NCBI RefSeq assembly: GCF_014204535.1 | Contig: NZ_JACHLR010000024.1 | Coordinates: 1-43,234, forward strand | Source: Novosphingobium chloroacetimidivorans | Lineage (GTDB): Bacteria > Pseudomonadota > Alphaproteobacteria > Sphingomonadales > Sphingomonadaceae | DNA length: 43,234 nt | Direction of reading: 5' to 3' | Shown: positions 25,101 through 33,000 of the stretch, piece by piece | How the letters are laid out: every line of letters begins with the position of its first letter | Position numbering within the stretch: the stretch's first letter is position 1 | Translations under genes and position numbers: made by a program | Notes under the pieces: model-generated | Told to the model about the DNA's origin: nothing | The model's database searches: none | Seen by the model: only the letters and a program-made list of their open reading frames with translations

Positions 25101-25164
25101 GGACTATGAGTACGATCCGAAAGAGCCGGCGAATCGGCACTTGCATGTGCAACGGCGGAGGTAG
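22111..25164 (+). CDS. traG: TraG with an M15-like zinc-peptidase C-terminal end
   Basis: It has 1017 residues (F: 938). Residues 1 to about 470 are the membrane-rich TraG_N domain (spans near residues 30-60 and 325-445). The remaining half is hydrophilic and low-complexity (Ser, Thr, Gly, Arg). Its DNA uses many A/T-ending codons, unlike the GC-ending codons upstream. At the end, S960-x-H962 with D969 (SQHYKDAALDF) and H1010-x-H1012 (RHLHV) match the SxHxxGxAxD...HxH zinc ligands of M15-type peptidases, though Gly is replaced. In F, the TraG N-terminus works in pilus assembly and the C-terminus in mating-pair stabilisation and entry exclusion. The peptidase reading is inference; it would cut peptidoglycan stem peptides. 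Confidence 0.85.
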   Translation: MLEVFTIGGGEYIVNVLNAVAAWCGGGGFRSMLQVVFVMGLAYALLVVAFTLDWRVWFKWFISANIMYMCMLVPTTSVKVTDRINPGLAPAVVDNVPIGLAAVASFSSQAGDWMTRTAETVFVMPADLQLSTNGFIYGSRLYDKTREFGFRDPRLRTNLEEYNKQCVFYDILLGFKSLDTLANSTDILTDMGPGSPARGMRYVEPDLSSHILTCQQAYTELRNDDIPAAVNSDLTKLAPGLFPDLAPAAARAKLEADIPAITAAFHGTGQTAANVFQQRSLVDAFMSARANMTEDDGDSFAALRADQQARNTYAGIAQQAMTWVPLLNIVLTVVFYAMFPVLFPLFLLPQTGPGTLKGYFTGFFYLSAWGPLYVVLHMFIMGRTMSSMSAVAPGGLTMGTMEGIDAVNGDTATIAGFMLMSVPFIAAGMARGAMAVASNATSMLAPAQGAAEAAAVEQTTGNYAYGNLSYQNMTANTRQSDQWTTAPNLNYGAGGFHHRNNEGSIENQYGDAFGSHTVYDTTGAISKLPWSYEVGQSGTRELRQSAAQHWEEAREIGRRLEGSTSHSERRFSGTENSHVTARGSDARAGDTTTISNQRYKGTQGSHAEVGETSQSVTDQKRVGSGSGSTDTNTYASQYGTHMGLGTGRTERGADGGNAIKDGASSDPASSPSKGGKGGKSLIGQAAGLLGVEAGGNVSFTTGRQRAFNTNTFNDESTTSDDAVRSSQRNSQEQNNGTRDQRDDSRSNSTGTFASDTRSDSSRSGHELSQEERESLSQSKAEHERRARMLDELASYSESNGWRLNENAIPLIQPMYEEMAAKSAVKLPHIAKVNLTPSERDNRDHAITEIIQRIEGDTTRDFRQDRGVGQPLPDATASIPNKIGGGLGSPQSTFPEVGNTEGSARDVARQHGVTVKSDTNLSNLKREMVDAIPVVAAVGRVLGVPNVVVTSGNDRRHTHGSQHYKDAALDFRGNEISREVGERWERDVQARLGPSYWVDYEYDPKEPANRHLHVQRRR

Positions 25165-25170
25165 GTCTCG

Positions 25171-25533
25171 ATGAGCTTGGTCGCGGCGGCATTCATTTTC
25201 GGTAGCGCTATAAGCCCGCGTTCCTTTGAGATCCGAGACATAACTCAGGTGGAAGTGCCGCGTGGCGAGTGTCGTGTCACCGCAATCGCTGACGATGGGC
25301 CATTGATCGCACAGGTGACTTGGGCGCCATGTCGAGAAATAGATGTTCGGGTGATGAGCGCGGCACAGCTAGAAGAGGCCGGCCAACTCGAAAACCTTGG
25401 GTGGTTACGGGACTCACTTCTGCGCGAACCCAAACAGGTCGTCTTAACCGCCTGGGGCGCTCATGCTGCGACTGCATATGCACGCGGACACAAATCGCGA
25501 GAAACTACCATCGAAATACCCTTAGCCGACTAG
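25171..25533 (+). CDS. Unknown 120-aa possibly exported protein after traG
   Basis: It starts 7 nt after traG. The N-terminus has a short hydrophobic stretch (MSLVAAAFIFGSAIS) that could be a signal peptide. The body is compact with two Cys (GECRV, APCREIDV) and an AWGAHAATAYARGH segment. The codon use resembles the AT-richer end of traG. In F the entry-exclusion gene traS lies at this place, and an exclusion or immunity role is possible only by position. No family was recognised. Its end overlaps a leftward ORF by 12 nt. Confidence 0.6.
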   Translation: MSLVAAAFIFGSAISPRSFEIRDITQVEVPRGECRVTAIADDGPLIAQVTWAPCREIDVRVMSAAQLEEAGQLENLGWLRDSLLREPKQVVLTAWGAHAATAYARGHKSRETTIEIPLAD

Positions 25534-25752
25534 AAGGCCCCAAGGAATTTCGAGTTTCGATAGAACACACCCCAGCGCAAATACAACAAGAGGTAGTAGC
25601 AGGTTCCCTTCGATGGGCACTCCATACCCATCCTCGTGGATGACCGTGTCGGGCAAGCGTTCGAGCCATACCGTCGGCCCGAACGGCATCGCCGGGTTGC
25701 TTGGGTACGGCGCAAAAAGGTAGGGGCCTGGAACGGTGATCATGGTAGACAC
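25522..25752 (-). CDS. Possible 76-aa membrane protein
   Basis: It starts at GTG 25752 (ATG 25743 is in frame). The N-terminal half is Pro-rich (PGPYLFAPYPSNPAMPFGP), and the end is hydrophobic (NLLLPLVVFALGCVL). The composition is protein-like, and the ORF fills an otherwise empty interval. It converges on and slightly overlaps the gene at 25171. No family was recognised. Confidence 0.35.
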   Translation of the reverse strand: MSTMITVPGPYLFAPYPSNPAMPFGPTVWLERLPDTVIHEDGYGVPIEGNLLLPLVVFALGCVLSKLEIPWGLLVG

Positions 25753-25918
25753 CTAACAGAACATGAGCGGAACATCAAGAATGCTCATTGTTGCATCTTC
25801 GTTCCTAGAGCGATCCACTGCTTGATAATCTCCTGATCTAGTCAGGTGACGCTCCCACGCGCTACCGCAATCCCTCGCTGCCGGCAGGGCAAGTGGTCGA
25901 GGCGGGGAGAAGGTTGCG

Positions 25919-26719
25919 ATGGGACAGGCTCAGGTCGACCGAGAGCACATCTACAACACCTTGCGTCGCGAGATTGTGGACGGCACCATCGCTTCCGACC
26001 AGCTCGTCACGTCTGTCGAGGTTGAAGATCGCTTCTCAACGGCAGCGAAGGTTGCTCCTCAAATTATCAGCGCCCTGGCGGTCGATGGCTATCTCAGAAA
26101 GACAAAGGGCGGGTACGTCCCCGAGCATTGGTCCCACGATGAGGTCGAGGAGATCCTCACCCAGCTGCAGATGCTGCACGAGATTTGTGCGTTGCATTGG
26201 AGGGGGCACGAGGGCCGGAAAGCTGCCGAACTCGAAGCATCCAGACTGGGGTACGAGGCAGGCGGCACCAGCGACGCGCGCTTCTTGGCAATCCTCGAAT
26301 GGCTACGCGCTGGCATGGCACTGGCGAACAGCACGATTGTGGTGGATTTGGCGGTACTGGTTGCCCGACCAGCGATCTTCCGGATCATCTGGGCAATGAT
26401 CGAGAGCGCTCCTGAACTGCGGCACGCTATGGTGGAGGTCGAGATAGCTTTAACCGTTTCGGATTACCTAGCGCCCCGCGACGCCGTGACCAGGTTCTGG
26501 TCGATAGTGTTAGCGCGCCATGCCGGGTCGGCCGATAGAACCCTTGAGCCCTGCGGCCTTGGCGGGGAGTTTGAGATTATAGAGCCGACCCTTGCCGGGA
26601 AGATCCCAGCCTTCGGCCGCTCCGAATATCGGAGTGAGGCCCTGCTGCCTCGCTTCAAAGACAGTCACGCTTCTGCACAGCCGTTACCGGTGTTATCTAC
26701 CCGTAGTGCCCGGCCCTGA
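25919..26719 (+). CDS. GntR-type transcriptional regulator
   Basis: It has 266 residues; ATG 25919 is preceded by GGGGAGAAGG. Residues 8-70 form a GntR winged helix (YNTLRREIVDGTIASDQLV, EVEDRFSTAAKVAPQIISAL, GYLRKTKGGYVP). The rest is a helical effector domain resembling FCD (HDEVEEILTQLQMLHEICAL). No ligand can be read from the sequence. The C-terminal tail after about residue 225 looks disordered. It converges with the next gene and overlaps it by 23 nt. Confidence 0.8.
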   Translation: MGQAQVDREHIYNTLRREIVDGTIASDQLVTSVEVEDRFSTAAKVAPQIISALAVDGYLRKTKGGYVPEHWSHDEVEEILTQLQMLHEICALHWRGHEGRKAAELEASRLGYEAGGTSDARFLAILEWLRAGMALANSTIVVDLAVLVARPAIFRIIWAMIESAPELRHAMVEVEIALTVSDYLAPRDAVTRFWSIVLARHAGSADRTLEPCGLGGEFEIIEPTLAGKIPAFGRSEYRSEALLPRFKDSHASAQPLPVLSTRSARP

Positions 26720-27356
26720 TCTCCGTCGCCAAGCGGGCTGCAGGTACGACCTCGCGGGACAGATAGCATTCGTAGAGCGCTTGAACCTTTGTTGCGAATG
26801 CGAGGAGGTCCTGCTCCTCGAGATGAGTTGCCCATGCGTAGCAGTCTGCCACGCGGAGGGACGCAAGATATGCCTTCATGTGCCGCTCGCTTGCGATCGC
26901 GGCGACCATCGTCAGCATCAGGCGTTGAAAACCGAAGACCATCCCGATCTTACTGGCGTTCTTGGCAGCAAGCGAGAACTCTTCGTTTCGAGCTGTGAGC
27001 GCTCGCTTCGCGCGGTTCAGCTTCACGATCCGGCTGCGTATGACAGCAAGTGTCTCGTAGGCGCTCAGTGCCGCTTGTTGTGTCGCCATCTCGTCAGCGC
27101 TGAAGGTCCTGAACGCGATTCGATCAATATCCAAGTAGATGAAGCCCTCGCGAAAGAGCGCCGTGTAGGCGGTCTCACGAGTACCCTGCGGCGTCATCAC
27201 CATGGTTTCCAGGACGTCCGGGCATTCTGGCGTCCTACGTTGAGGATCGGCCGCCGACAGGGTCCATCGCAGGGATTCCAGGCGCTCGTCGATGCTTGTC
27301 GCCAATGCCTGTAGGGCTTTGGCGTAAAGTGGTACAATCAAGAGCGACTGAGCCAT
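26697..27356 (-). CDS. Unknown 219-aa protein
   Basis: It is a mostly helical soluble protein with a well-balanced composition (LYAKALQALATSIDERLESL, LSAYETLAVIRSRIVKLNRA, LLAFATKVQALYECYL). No signal peptide, membrane span or catalytic motif was seen. It starts at ATG 27356 and shares its 3' end with the GntR gene. No family was recognised, but the codon pattern and length make it a credible gene. Confidence 0.65.
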   Translation of the reverse strand: MAQSLLIVPLYAKALQALATSIDERLESLRWTLSAADPQRRTPECPDVLETMVMTPQGTRETAYTALFREGFIYLDIDRIAFRTFSADEMATQQAALSAYETLAVIRSRIVKLNRAKRALTARNEEFSLAAKNASKIGMVFGFQRLMLTMVAAIASERHMKAYLASLRVADCYAWATHLEEQDLLAFATKVQALYECYLSREVVPAARLATEIRAGHYG

Positions 27357-27423
27357 GCAATCTCATAGCAGGCGAGCGGCTGTTGCCAACCGGGCCAAAG
27401 TGCTGGTCTATCGGTGCCGTGTT

Positions 27424-27984
27424 CTAAGAAGAGACGCTCTGATCCGAGGCTGTCGCTCTCCGCGGACGGCGCGTCTTCTTGGGTGCGGGCGCATCGGCGC
27501 CTACGTCCGGCGTGCCATTGGCCGGCTTAGCGATGGTTTCCACGGCCTTTTTGCGCCCGAGACCGATCTTCTTCGCGAGGTCTCTGCGCTTTGAAGCATA
27601 GCTGGGGGCAACCATCGGGTAGTCGGGCTTGAGGTTGAATGCTTCGCGGTAAGTCTGAGGTGTGTAGCCGTGGAGGCCGATGTGGCGGGCAAGCATCTTG
27701 TACGGCTTGCCGTCTATCATGCTGATGATGACGTCCGGATCGGCGAGGCTCTTTCGAACCGACACTGCAGCCTCACGCTGCGGTTCTTCTTCGGTGATTG
27801 GGGCCTGACCCAAGTCTGCGAGGGCTGTGTAGACCGAGCCGATCAGGCCAGGAAGCTCCTCAGCGCCTAGCTTGTTGTTGCTCAGCATCGAGGTGACGAT
27901 GTCCGCTGTCATCTCCAGATAGGCTTTGGGTTCAGGCAAGTCAGTCGTCTCCTTCAGAGGCTTGCCGGGTATAGCGATCATCAC
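27424..27984 (-). CDS. MucR/Ros-family regulator lacking zinc-ligand cysteines
   Basis: It has 186 residues. The core (VRKSLADPDVIISMIDGKP, YKMLARHIGLHGYTPQTYR, LKPDYPMVAPSYASKRRDLA, KKIGLGRK) is the Ros/MucR DNA-binding domain. In classical members the segment before the helix is CLxCGKxFK; here it is SMIDGKPYK, so both zinc Cys are gone while the two His remain. Zinc-free Ros folds are known in rhizobial relatives. The C-terminal tail is rich in Lys, Pro and Ala (PAPKKTRRPRRA), an H-NS-like basic end. It lies 12 nt after the SRAP gene, probably in the same transcript. Confidence 0.88.
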   Translation of the reverse strand: MMIAIPGKPLKETTDLPEPKAYLEMTADIVTSMLSNNKLGAEELPGLIGSVYTALADLGQAPITEEEPQREAAVSVRKSLADPDVIISMIDGKPYKMLARHIGLHGYTPQTYREAFNLKPDYPMVAPSYASKRRDLAKKIGLGRKKAVETIAKPANGTPDVGADAPAPKKTRRPRRATASDQSVSS

Positions 27985-27996
27985 CCGGCGGCAACC

Positions 27997-28629
27997 CTAT
28001 CGCTCGTTACGCCTGGTGGGGAAAACCGGGCCGCGCACGGTCATTTTGGCCGGATCAAATGGCTTTTGGAGCGCGACCACCTCATCGTAGGACCCCTTCA
28101 TCCATGTCTCGACATCGTCGGGCGCGAGGATCGTTATCATCGCCTTGGCGTGGATCGGCGCGACAAGGCAGTTGGGGTCGCAAGTGACCATCGTGAAGCC
28201 GTTGCCCTCCCTGGTAGGCTGCCAGAAGCCCGCCACGGCGAACACCGGTTGATCGACCACCTGGAACCACATCTCGCCTTTCAGCGGCGGCTTACCGTCG
28301 CCAAGATCGTGCTTCTCTGGCGTGAACTCACAAAATTCGGTCAGCGGCACCAAGCAGCGGTTTTCTAGCCTCTCGGCCAGCCTTCGCCACTGGGGCAGGC
28401 CAAGCTGGCGCACGTTCGTCATCTTCCACTTGGCTTGGCCGCCGAGAACGTCCCACGTCATCACGTCCCAGGCGCGCTCGCCGTCCTGCTCCCGGATGAC
28501 GTAGTTGCGGCTACCAGGGCGCAACTCGCTAGGATCGAAGCGATTGTCGCGTGGCCGCTCGGAGAAGAGGGTAGCCGAAGCTCCGAAGATCGTTTCTGGC
28601 TCGCCAGCCATCCTCGCGCGATTGCACAT
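27997..28629 (-). CDS. SRAP/YedK-type abasic-site DNA-protein crosslink protein
   Basis: It has 210 residues and starts with Met-Cys, as required for the catalytic Cys2 exposed after Met removal. Other expected residues are Asn72 (TNVRQ), Glu101 (TEFCEF) and His160 (APIHAKAM). Family members (human HMCES, E. coli YedK) form a thiazolidine crosslink with abasic sites in single-stranded DNA and so protect them from error-prone bypass. It could have a useful role during single-stranded plasmid entry and alongside the translesion operon 1.4 kb away. A 45-residue ORF lies just upstream. Confidence 0.9.
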   Translation of the reverse strand: MCNRARMAGEPETIFGASATLFSERPRDNRFDPSELRPGSRNYVIREQDGERAWDVMTWDVLGGQAKWKMTNVRQLGLPQWRRLAERLENRCLVPLTEFCEFTPEKHDLGDGKPPLKGEMWFQVVDQPVFAVAGFWQPTREGNGFTMVTCDPNCLVAPIHAKAMITILAPDDVETWMKGSYDEVVALQKPFDPAKMTVRGPVFPTRRNER

Positions 28630-28636
28630 TCATTGA

Positions 28637-28774
28637 TCAGTCGTTGAGAGCGCGGGCGCGGATGTCGCGCGCGATATCCGCCAGCAGGTCAAGAACGCGC
28701 TCGTCGCCTTCTGCCTCGGCGTATGCTTCAACGATGCGAGCGGCTTGCTCAAAGCCATCATCCGTTTCATCCAT
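28637..28774 (-). CDS. Small acidic 45-aa protein upstream of SRAP
   Basis: The frame ATG 28774 to TGA 28637 gives MDETDDGFEQAARIVEAYAE, then a helical acidic/basic end (RVLDLLADIARDIRARALND). Its amphipathic character is strongly protein-like, while the overlapping plus and minus frames are Ser/Arg-rich. It ends 7 nt before the SRAP start and may be co-translated with it. No family was recognised. Confidence 0.55.
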   Translation of the reverse strand: MDETDDGFEQAARIVEAYAEAEGDERVLDLLADIARDIRARALND

Positions 28775-28824
28775 CGCAGGACTATGCCTGACGGCACGCA
28801 GCGGTTCAACGCGGGCGTTCGGCG

Positions 28825-28839
28825 GTGGACATTGTCCAC
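28825..28839. promoter_or_regulatory. 15-bp palindrome upstream of the SRAP operon
   Basis: GTGGACA-T-TGTCCAC is a perfect inverted repeat centred on one base, 50 bp before the start at 28774. It suits a dimeric repressor or activator site controlling the leftward operon (45-aa ORF, SRAP, MucR), but the binding protein is unknown. Confidence 0.4.
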
Positions 28840-28894
28840 AAGATCAGTGTGGGTTAGCGGCCGATCGTTAGGGGCAGTGATGAGGCGACACTAG

Positions 28895-29098
28895 GTGAAC
28901 CGCTCGTGGCAGGCGTACCGGGAGTCGCCCTGGGGAGTGCCGCCGAACATGGCCCCGATCAGGGTTCCGCTGGTTCTCTGGCTGCTGTTTGCCGCGGGAG
29001 GATGGACCGCAGCTTTGCACTTCCACCTTCCCGATCACGCCGTCACGACACTGCCAGCAATCCTCGAGCCTGGTGACCCGCGCGATGCTACTCGCTAG
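28895..29098 (+). CDS. Possible small membrane protein (67 aa)
   Basis: It starts at GTG 28895; an inner ATG at 28951 would give 48 residues. One hydrophobic segment is seen (IRVPLVLWLLFAAGGWTAAL), then a short periplasmic-type tail (HFHLPDHAVTTLPAILEPGD). It lies 40 bp before the HU gene on the same strand. The ribosome site is weak. Confidence 0.4.
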   Translation: MNRSWQAYRESPWGVPPNMAPIRVPLVLWLLFAAGGWTAALHFHLPDHAVTTLPAILEPGDPRDATR

Positions 29099-29138
29099 GC
29101 GGGTGAGCTCTCTTCATCAGCCATAAGGAACTGCGAAC

Positions 29139-29414
29139 GTGAACAACAGCGATCTAGCCGATACCATCGCCAGCTCGTCCGACGTCTCCAAGGCGGACGC
29201 CCGTAAGATCGTCGACGCCGTCTTCAACGCGATCGCCGACGCGGCCGCAAAGGGCGAAGAGGTCTCGCTTAACGGCTTTGGCAAGTTCAAGGTCAAGGAC
29301 AGCCCGGAACGCGAGGGCCGCAATCCCGCCACCGGAGAGGCGATGACCATCAAGGCTTCCAAAAAGCTGACCTTCACACCGGCCAAAGCCGTGAAGGATA
29401 AGCTGAACGGTTGA
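29139..29414 (+). CDS. HU-family nucleoid protein
   Basis: It has 91 residues, the standard HU/IHF length. It has the start MNNSDLADTIASSSDVSKAD, the helical dimer region, the FGKFKVKDSPEREGRNPATG beta-arm with the conserved RNPATG tip, and the closing KKLTFTPAKAVKDKL. HU bends and compacts DNA and assists replication and recombination. A plasmid-borne copy can modulate host gene expression and plasmid stability. Confidence 0.95.
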   Translation: MNNSDLADTIASSSDVSKADARKIVDAVFNAIADAAAKGEEVSLNGFGKFKVKDSPEREGRNPATGEAMTIKASKKLTFTPAKAVKDKLNG

Positions 29415-29421
29415 TCCTATG

Positions 29422-29453
29422 TGCTGGCGGCTCTGCAGCCAGGGCCGCCAGCA
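29422..29453. terminator. Stem-loop between convergent HU and DUF3606 genes
   Basis: TGCTGGCGGC at 29422-29431 pairs exactly with GCCGCCAGCA at 29444-29453 around a 12-nt loop. It lies 8 nt after the HU stop and 9 nt after the end of the convergent gene. Position and strength suit a bidirectional terminator, although there is no T-run on either side. Confidence 0.6.
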
Positions 29454-29461
29454 GCAAAGCT

Positions 29462-29668
29462 CTACTCAGCGTCCTTGCCGCGCATACCCATGACCTTCTC
29501 GGCCGCAGCGTCCAGCTTTGCGCGATCGTTGCCTACGGTTTGAATCAGCGTTCGGGTCTGGTGCTCGCTCAGGCCATGCTTCTGAGCGAAGTATTCCACC
29601 TCGTAGGGTTCATTTCCCGCAACCCGGCTGCGGTCCCGGCCGTCCGTCTTGTTCTTGTCGTCTGACAT
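29462..29668 (-). CDS. DUF3606-family small protein
   Basis: It has 68 residues. The start MSDDKNKTDGRDRSRV and the motif YEVEYFAQKHGLSEHQTRTLI, ending in GNDRAKLDAAAEKV, match the DUF3606 family of small alpha- and betaproteobacterial proteins. These are often found near stress genes or on plasmids. The function is unknown. Confidence 0.85.
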   Translation of the reverse strand: MSDDKNKTDGRDRSRVAGNEPYEVEYFAQKHGLSEHQTRTLIQTVGNDRAKLDAAAEKVMGMRGKDAE

Positions 29669-29738
29669 GCAATCCTCGGTTTTCGATGACTGCGATGCTC
29701 AACGCTGAGAGGCGAGGAAAGGCTGCGAATAGCGGCAC

Positions 29739-30026
29739 TTACAAAGGCGAGACCTCTTCGTAGCAGCCCGCGCGCCTGAGCTGGCGCACAATTCCGTTGA
29801 AGGCGGCAGTCACCCCCTGGGCTCGCCCTATCTCATTTTCCTGGCGAGCCGCGTCCCAGTAGAGATCGAGAGGCCATCGCTCGGGACAGTGCGGCACGAG
29901 GCAACGTAGCGCCAGGCGGACCTCCACGCCGTCCACCCGGCTCTCGGACGATCTGGACACACCGGAACGCAAGATATGCACTGAGAGCGCGATCACGACG
30001 CGCTGGTGCTTGTGCAGCCTGGCCAC
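29739..30026 (-). CDS. Unknown 95-aa protein after dnaE2
   Basis: It starts at ATG 30026, 4 nt after the dnaE2 stop, so it is probably the last gene of the imuA-imuB-dnaE2 transcript. The product has VDGVEVRLALRCLVPHCPERWP and LDLYWDAARQENEIGRAQGV segments and two or three Cys/His that could bind metal. No family was recognised. Confidence 0.6.
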   Translation of the reverse strand: MARLHKHQRVVIALSVHILRSGVSRSSESRVDGVEVRLALRCLVPHCPERWPLDLYWDAARQENEIGRAQGVTAAFNGIVRQLRRAGCYEEVSPL

Positions 30027-30029
30027 GGA

Positions 30030-33000
30030 TCAATGGAAGTCGTGCGACTTGAACCGCACAACCTCCTCCGGGTCCATGCCGTTGGCGTGCGGAGGCCAGT
30101 AGCAGTTGCGCGACTCCGGGCTCCAGCCCCCTTGCTTGTATCCGGCGTCTCCACGATCGGGCGAGCCGGCGTGGCGGGCTCCGTCGCCACGGCCCGTGCG
30201 GTGCGGGAACGACATCTCGCCGACGCGATGAAGGAGCGGACCGTAGTCGATGATCTTGCTGCAGATGACGTGAATCACCTCGCCTTCCTTCTGCACCTGA
30301 CCCTTCATGCCGATCATCGATGCTGACATCACGGTGCGCCGCTGGGCCTCGAAGCGATCGGGCCAGAGGATGCCGTTGGCGATGCCAGTTTCGTCCTCGA
30401 TGGTGATGAACAGTACACCCTTAGCGCTGCCGGGCTTCTGCCGGACCAGGATGATGCCCGCGACTTCGACATGGCGGCCGTCACGGATGGTCAGCAGGTC
30501 CGCGCAGCGCGTGACACCGCGCCGGGTGAGTTCTTCGCGCAAGAAGGTGAGCGGATGCGCGCGCAGCGAGAGCTGCAGCGAGCGGTAGTCCTCAATCACC
30601 TCACGGCCGTCGGTCAGCGGCCGCAGCGACACGGCAGGCTCGTTGCCCTCGGCGCTGACGGATTCGGCCGCGCGATCGGCGGCAGCAAACAGCGGCAGTG
30701 GTGCCTCGCCAAGCCCGCGCACCTTCCACAGACCTTGCCGGCGATCGGCGCCGAAGGCGTGGAAGGCATCGGCATCGGCAAGCTTCTCGATCGCTGCACG
30801 CTGGACGCCTGACCGCCGCCATACGTCCTCCACGGACTCGAAGAGGGTAGTGCTACGTGCGCCAACGATCTTCGCGCCATCGGCGTTCGACAGCCCGCGG
30901 ACCAGGCGCATCCCAAGTCGAACCGCGAGGTAGCGCTTGCCGCTGGGTTCAAGCGTGCAGTCCCAGCGGCTCGCGTTGATGCAGGGCGGGCGAACCTCGA
31001 CGCCATGCTCGCGCGCGTCGCGGACGATCTGCGCGGGCGCATAGAAGCCCATCGGTTGCGCGTTCATCAGGGCGGCGCAGAACACGTCGGGATGATGGTG
31101 CTTCATCCAGGCTGATGCGTAAGCGATCTTGGCAAAGCTGGCCGCATGGCTCTCAGGAAAGCCATAGGAGCCAAAGCCCTCGAGCTGGCGGAAGGTGCGC
31201 TCGGCGAACTCTCGCGGATAGCCGCGGGTCACCATGCCCTCGACCAGTTTCTCCGAAAAGTGCGAGACGCCGCCTGTAAACTTGAACGTCGCCATGGCCC
31301 GCCGCAGCTGATCGGCTTCGGCCGGCGTGAAGCCGGCGCCGACAATTGCCACCTTCATTGCCTGCTCCTGGAAGAGCGGCACGCCCAGCGTCTTCTCCAA
31401 TACGGCGCGCAGCTCAGGACGCGGGTACTCGGGTTTCTCCAACCCCTCGCGCCGGCGCAGGTAGGGGTGCACCATGTCGCCCTGGATCGGACCTGGCCGC
31501 ACGATGGCAACCTGGATGACAAGGTCGTAGAAGCGCTGCGGCTTCATGCGCGGGAGCATCGACATCTGTGCGCGGCTCTCGATCTGGAAGGTGCCGAGCG
31601 TGTCTGCCTTCTGAATCATGGCGAAGACGTCAGGATCGTCGTCCTGCAGGTCGGCGAGGCCTTTGCGGATGCCCTTGGCTTCCTCAAGCAGGTTGAAGGC
31701 GCGGTTCATGCAACCGAGCATGCCGAGGCCGAGGACGTCCACCTTCATGAACTTGAGGGCGTCGATGTCATCCTTGTCCCACTCGATGATCTGGCGGTCT
31801 TCCATGGCCGCTGGCTCGATGGGCACCAGGTCGTCGAGCCGATCGTGGGTGAGGACGAAGCCGCCCGGATGCTGGCTCATGTGGCGGGGCACACCGATCA
31901 ACTGGCGGGCAAGATCGAGCGTCAGGCGCAGCCGCCGATCGCCGATATCAAGGTTGAGCTCCTCGACCTGCTTCTCGCTCACGCCCTCGGCCGACCAGCC
32001 CCAGACCATGCCGGCGAGCGAGGAGGTAAGATCTTCAGGAAGGCCGAGCGCCTTGCCGACGTCGCGCACCGCGCCGCGCGCTCGGTAGCGGGTCACGACA
32101 GCGGTTAGTGCCGAGCGGTCGCGGCCGTAGGTCTCGTAGATCCACTGGATGATCTCTTCGCGCCGCTCATGCTCGAAATCGACATCGATGTCGGGCGGCT
32201 CGCGGCGTTCACCCGAGACGAAGCGCTCGAACAGCAGCTCGTGCTTGATGGGGTCGATCGAGGTGATCCCGAGCACGAAGCAGACGCAGGAATTGGCGGC
32301 CGAGCCACGTCCCTGGCACAAGATCCCACGCCGCCGCGCCTCGCGCACGATCGCGTGGACCGTCAGGAAGTAGGGCGCGTACCCAAGCTCCGCGATGAGG
32401 CGCAGCTCATGGCTGATCTGGTCACGGTAGGCTTGCGGCACGTCCCCGGCGAACATCTGCTCGGCCGCATCATTCGCCATCTGCTCTAGGGCTTCCTGCG
32501 CGCTTAACCCCTCGATCACCCGTTCATGCGGGTACTGGTAGGCCAGCTCACCCAGGTCGAAGGTGCATGCGTTGGCGATATCGACGCTGGCCCGTAGCGC
32601 GTCGGGGTAGGCGGCGAAGCGCCGGACCATCTCCGCGGGCGGCTTCAGCGCGCGATCGGCGTTCACCTCGCGCCGGTAGCCAAGCTCGTCGACGGTACAC
32701 TTCTCGCGTATCGCGGTGACCACATCCTGCAGCAGCCGCGCCTCGGGTGCATGGTAGAGCACATCGCCGGTGACGACGGCACGAACGCCCGCAGCACTGG
32801 CTTGGCGCGCTAGGGCATCGATGCGCACCGCGTCGTCCGGCCGCCTGCGCTGGAACAGCGCCATATAGCCCCTGCGGCCATAGAGAGCCTTGAGATCAGC
32901 AAGCGCCGCTTCGTTGTCGCCGTCCGCCTCATGCGGAAGAAGGATGGCGATCATGCCCTCTGACCAGGGTGCAAGATCGTGCCAGTGCAGCTCGCACTTG

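Noticed and set aside
31146..32108. 320-residue plus-strand open frame opposite dnaE2
   Set aside because: His/Leu/Glu-rich shadow of the catalytic part of DnaE2.
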